Shown: positions 62,002-64,000 of the stretch, in pieces | How the letters are laid out: each line of letters begins with the position of its first letter | Numbering within the stretch: the stretch's first letter is position 1 | Source: an uncultured Clostridia bacterium | GTDB taxonomy: Bacteria; Bacillota; Clostridia; Monoglobales; Monoglobaceae | NCBI GenBank assembly: GCA_910580105.1 | Contig: CAJTWN010000002.1 | Span: forward strand, 189,245 to 253,244 | Length of the DNA: 64,000 bases | Direction of reading: 5' to 3' | Made by a program: the position numbers and the translations under genes | The notes under the pieces: generated by a model | The model's input: only the letters and a program-made list of their open reading frames with translations | What the model was told of the DNA's origin: nothing | Database searches by the model: none

Positions 62002-62397
62002 ATGTCAAAGAAAATATTTAAAGGTCTTCTGATTGGAATGATTGCCTTTGCGCTCGCGGTCCTGATCGGCTATACTTCCTACATCATTGCACTGAATCAT
62101 GCACTTTCAAAAACCAAAGCAAGCTTGCAGGCTCCTGACACCGCAACGGCAGAAGCTTACACTGAACAAATACCGCTCTCCACAAATTCGGTCACCATTG
62201 CAGAATCCTATATTGCCCGTCTGGAAAACGATAACATCAGTATCTTTGCCGTTACCAACGGCCGGGAATCCTTTATGTACAACCTTGATGTGTATCTGGG
62301 GAATCTGCCGGAAAGCGACCTGGCACTTCTGAAAAACGGCGTTCTGCTTCAGGACAAAGAAGCACTTGCACGGTTTGAAGAAGACTATACCAGTTAA
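62002..62397 (+). CDS. BofC C-terminal-like small membrane protein
   Basis: 131 residues: one N-terminal membrane segment (about 8-30), a short linker, then about 62 residues (YIARLENDNISIFAV to the LEEDYTS-like end) that match the pattern of the BofC C-terminal domain, including the LPESDLALLKNGV and ALARFEEDYTS segments. In Bacillus, BofC sits in the intermembrane space of the developing spore and inhibits SpoIVB signalling. Here the usual N-terminal BofC domain is absent, so function is uncertain. Single gene with a terminator. Confidence 0.6.
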   Translation: MSKKIFKGLLIGMIAFALAVLIGYTSYIIALNHALSKTKASLQAPDTATAEAYTEQIPLSTNSVTIAESYIARLENDNISIFAVTNGRESFMYNLDVYLGNLPESDLALLKNGVLLQDKEALARFEEDYTS

Positions 62398-62411
62398 ATA
62401 TGTTTCAATTC

Positions 62412-62434
62412 AAGCCGCCTTTGTGCGGCTTTTT
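62412..62434 (+). terminator. Terminator of the BofC-like gene
   Basis: AAGCCGC pairs with GCGGCTT around CTTTGT, followed by TTTT on the plus strand. Confidence 0.8.
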
Positions 62435-62451
62435 CCATCTCCAGTTCCCTC

Positions 62452-63498
62452 TCACAATGACCAGTACCGAAAGGCTGACGGAAGTGCAATTCGTTCAGCA
62501 AATGCTTTTTTATCCGCCCAGAAAAATTCCGGCGCCTCACTTCCGCATTCCACCCGATATGCCTGCATCCGCCACTCAATATGTGTAAAAATATGTTTCG
62601 CAGGTGCTTCTGGTATAAGCATCATTGTCTGTATTCCTAAGTCTTTTAAATACGCTTCCGCCTGAACAGCCGGCAGATGCCCCTCTATATTGGGCAGTTC
62701 CCACATTTCCGCCAAAAGACCGCTTTTCTTTCGTTTTCTCACCGCAATTTTCTCGCCGCAACGCAACAGAAAAACAGTGCGCTTTTCAATTTTCCTCGGT
62801 TTCTTTTCCGTCTGATAAGGGTACTCGTCCACAGCATTCCGCTGCAAAGCAAGACAATGGGACGACACCGGACATGCGCCGCACTTCGGCTGGTCTTTCG
62901 GAAGACATATAACTGCCCCAAGTTCCATCAAACTTTGGGTAAAATCCCCGCAATGCTTTAATGGATAAATCTTTTCCAGCGCCGCAGCTACAAGCTTTTT
63001 GGTACGCTCCTTTCGAATATCTCCGCCATAAGCTGCAAGACGTGAAACCACGCGCAAAACATTCCCGTCCACAGCAGCAACCGGCTGCCCGTATGCAATG
63101 GATGCAATCGCACCGGCAGTATAAGCACCAATCCCCGATAGCTCCATCAGCTGACGTTTTGTCTTCGGCAATTCACCGCCGAACTCTCTCTCAATTTTAA
63201 TCGCAGCCGCCCGCAGGTTTCGTGCACGGCTGTAATAACCGAGTCCTTCCCACAGTTTCATCAGCCGCTCCTCTGAAACACAGGCAAGGGCCCGGATATC
63301 CGGAATTTCCTGTATGAATCGCTCATAATAAGGTTTTACCGCTTCCACTCGGGTCTGCTGCAGCATAATTTCAGAAATCCAAACACGATAAGGGGTCGGC
63401 TCGTCCCTCCATGGAAGAATCCGCCGATGCTCTTGGTACCACGCGAGCAGCGGCGCTGTAAATCTATCCGAAAGTGTTATTTCCTCACTCTGTTCCAT
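62452..63498 (-). CDS. mutY: A/G-specific adenine glycosylase
   Basis: Removes adenine mispaired with 8-oxoguanine. 348 residues. Catalytic Glu is in ISEIMLQQTRVEAV near residue 44, the helix-hairpin-helix is LMELSGIGAYTAGAIAS with Asp in AAVDGNVLRV, and a NUDIX-like C-terminal domain ends the protein. The 4Fe-4S cysteines read C-x7-C-x2-C-x5-C (CLPKDQPKCGACPVSSHC); the usual first spacing is six, so there is one extra residue. Single gene on its strand. Confidence 0.95.
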   Translation of the reverse strand: MEQSEEITLSDRFTAPLLAWYQEHRRILPWRDEPTPYRVWISEIMLQQTRVEAVKPYYERFIQEIPDIRALACVSEERLMKLWEGLGYYSRARNLRAAAIKIEREFGGELPKTKRQLMELSGIGAYTAGAIASIAYGQPVAAVDGNVLRVVSRLAAYGGDIRKERTKKLVAAALEKIYPLKHCGDFTQSLMELGAVICLPKDQPKCGACPVSSHCLALQRNAVDEYPYQTEKKPRKIEKRTVFLLRCGEKIAVRKRKKSGLLAEMWELPNIEGHLPAVQAEAYLKDLGIQTMMLIPEAPAKHIFTHIEWRMQAYRVECGSEAPEFFWADKKAFAERIALPSAFRYWSL

Positions 63499-63657
63499 TC
63501 CATTTTCCTCAATTAAATATTATTATTTCTTCATATCTTGATATCAGTATCCGTTCATCATTTATTCGTTGCTTTTTTATTTGAATATTTAACTTAAATT
63601 TTATCCACCACAAATATCCCCATCCCTGTTGCCATATAATAAAATCCAGCTTGTATA

Positions 63658-64000
63658 TTACAGCAGGTGATCAGTTTTTTCAATCAAAGGGATAATTCTT
63701 TCTTCTTCAAGGATGGGCGCTTTATTTTCAAACAGAATTCTTATAATATTCGGAAGTGCATACTGAGCAATTACTTTGAATCCTTTTTCATTTATATGCT
63801 GGTTTAAAAAACCATAAAAACTATCACGGCAATAAGTAAATGCAGGCAAAGTCCCGCCCTTAAACCAGCCCTGCATATTTTGTCCCTTGTATGCAAAATA
63901 CGAACACACTCTTGTTATCATATACGCATCTATGTTTTCTTTACAAAAATCTTCCTGGGCACGCATCACATCTGCAATCGCTTCTTTTCCCCAATACCCC
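63658..64000 (-). CDS. C-terminal end of an unrecognised protein (partial)
   Basis: The frame is open to the window edge, so the start lies beyond it. A GTG at 63969 is available but has no ribosome site. At least 114 residues are visible, soluble, with an aromatic-rich stretch (YFAYKGQNMQGWFKGGTLPAF) and a helical C-terminus. I do not recognise the family. It runs on the same strand as mutY, 159 bases upstream of it. Confidence 0.7.
   Translation of the reverse strand, partial: GYWGKEAIADVMRAQEDFCKENIDAYMITRVCSYFAYKGQNMQGWFKGGTLPAFTYCRDSFYGFLNQHINEKGFKVIAQYALPNIIRILFENKAPILEEERIIPLIEKTDHLL

Overview
The window looks like chromosomal DNA of an anaerobic, low-to-moderate-GC Bacillota, most likely class Clostridia. 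The evidence is a FabK-only fatty-acid cluster with plsX, a MurT/GatD pair, stand-alone FeoB, HemZ, MutS2, a BofC-like protein, strong sigma-A type promoters (TTGACA-17-TATAAT class) and AGGAGG-type ribosome binding sites. Genus cannot be settled from the sequence. The kdgK/eda, GH42 and secreted SGNH genes would suit a gut polysaccharide degrader, possibly of pectin, but that is inference. No rRNA, tRNA, CRISPR, prophage or insertion sequence was seen.

Layout. 1-261: a CTTG microsatellite and the terminator of the purine operon. 262-11153 (minus): one long operon, purL-pnp-luxS-mtaD-purE-[repeat element]-purM-purN-IMP cyclohydrolase-AICAR transformylase, from a consensus promoter. The late purine enzymes surround a MTA/SAH recycling trio. 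11384-13017 (minus): rnc and an Elp3-like radical SAM gene. 13170-19640 (minus): plsX-fabH-fabK-fabD-fabG-acpP-(two hairpins)-fabF. 19699-23252 (minus): recA-recX-rimO-pgsA. 23347-27574 (minus): an autoregulated-looking XRE repressor, then cysteine desulfurase-thiI-cinA. 27773-37674 (plus): mutS2, recJ, relA/spoT, an MBL hydrolase, hemZ and a MATE transporter. 38005-41079 (minus): a secreted multi-module SGNH esterase. 41353-45660 (plus): feoB, then murT-gatD. 45753-49786 (minus): GH42 beta-galactosidase and a kdgK/eda pair. 50094-51577 (plus): phosphofructokinase and ribosomal protein L31. 51635-54001: a LysR regulator divergent from an iron-type alcohol dehydrogenase. 54240-58625 (plus): adaptor / ATPase-like / permease operon. 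58713-64000: polysaccharide deacetylase, a class A penicillin-binding protein, a BofC-like protein, mutY, and the C-terminal end of an unrecognised gene.

Most of the window is housekeeping. The best candidate for something undescribed is the three-gene operon at 54240-58625. It resembles a MacA/MacB (YknXYZ) export system. However, its ABC protein keeps only Walker A and has lost the Q-loop glutamine, the LSGGQ signature, the Walker B glutamate and the H-loop histidine. Its adaptor carries about 290 residues of acidic, low-complexity cytoplasmic sequence before the membrane segment. Other points of interest are a repeat element of about 90 bp found between genes at two distant sites, a deaminase/6-oxopurine phosphorylase/LuxS set inside the purine operon, a probable terminator between acpP and fabF, and an inverted-repeat operator over the XRE promoter.
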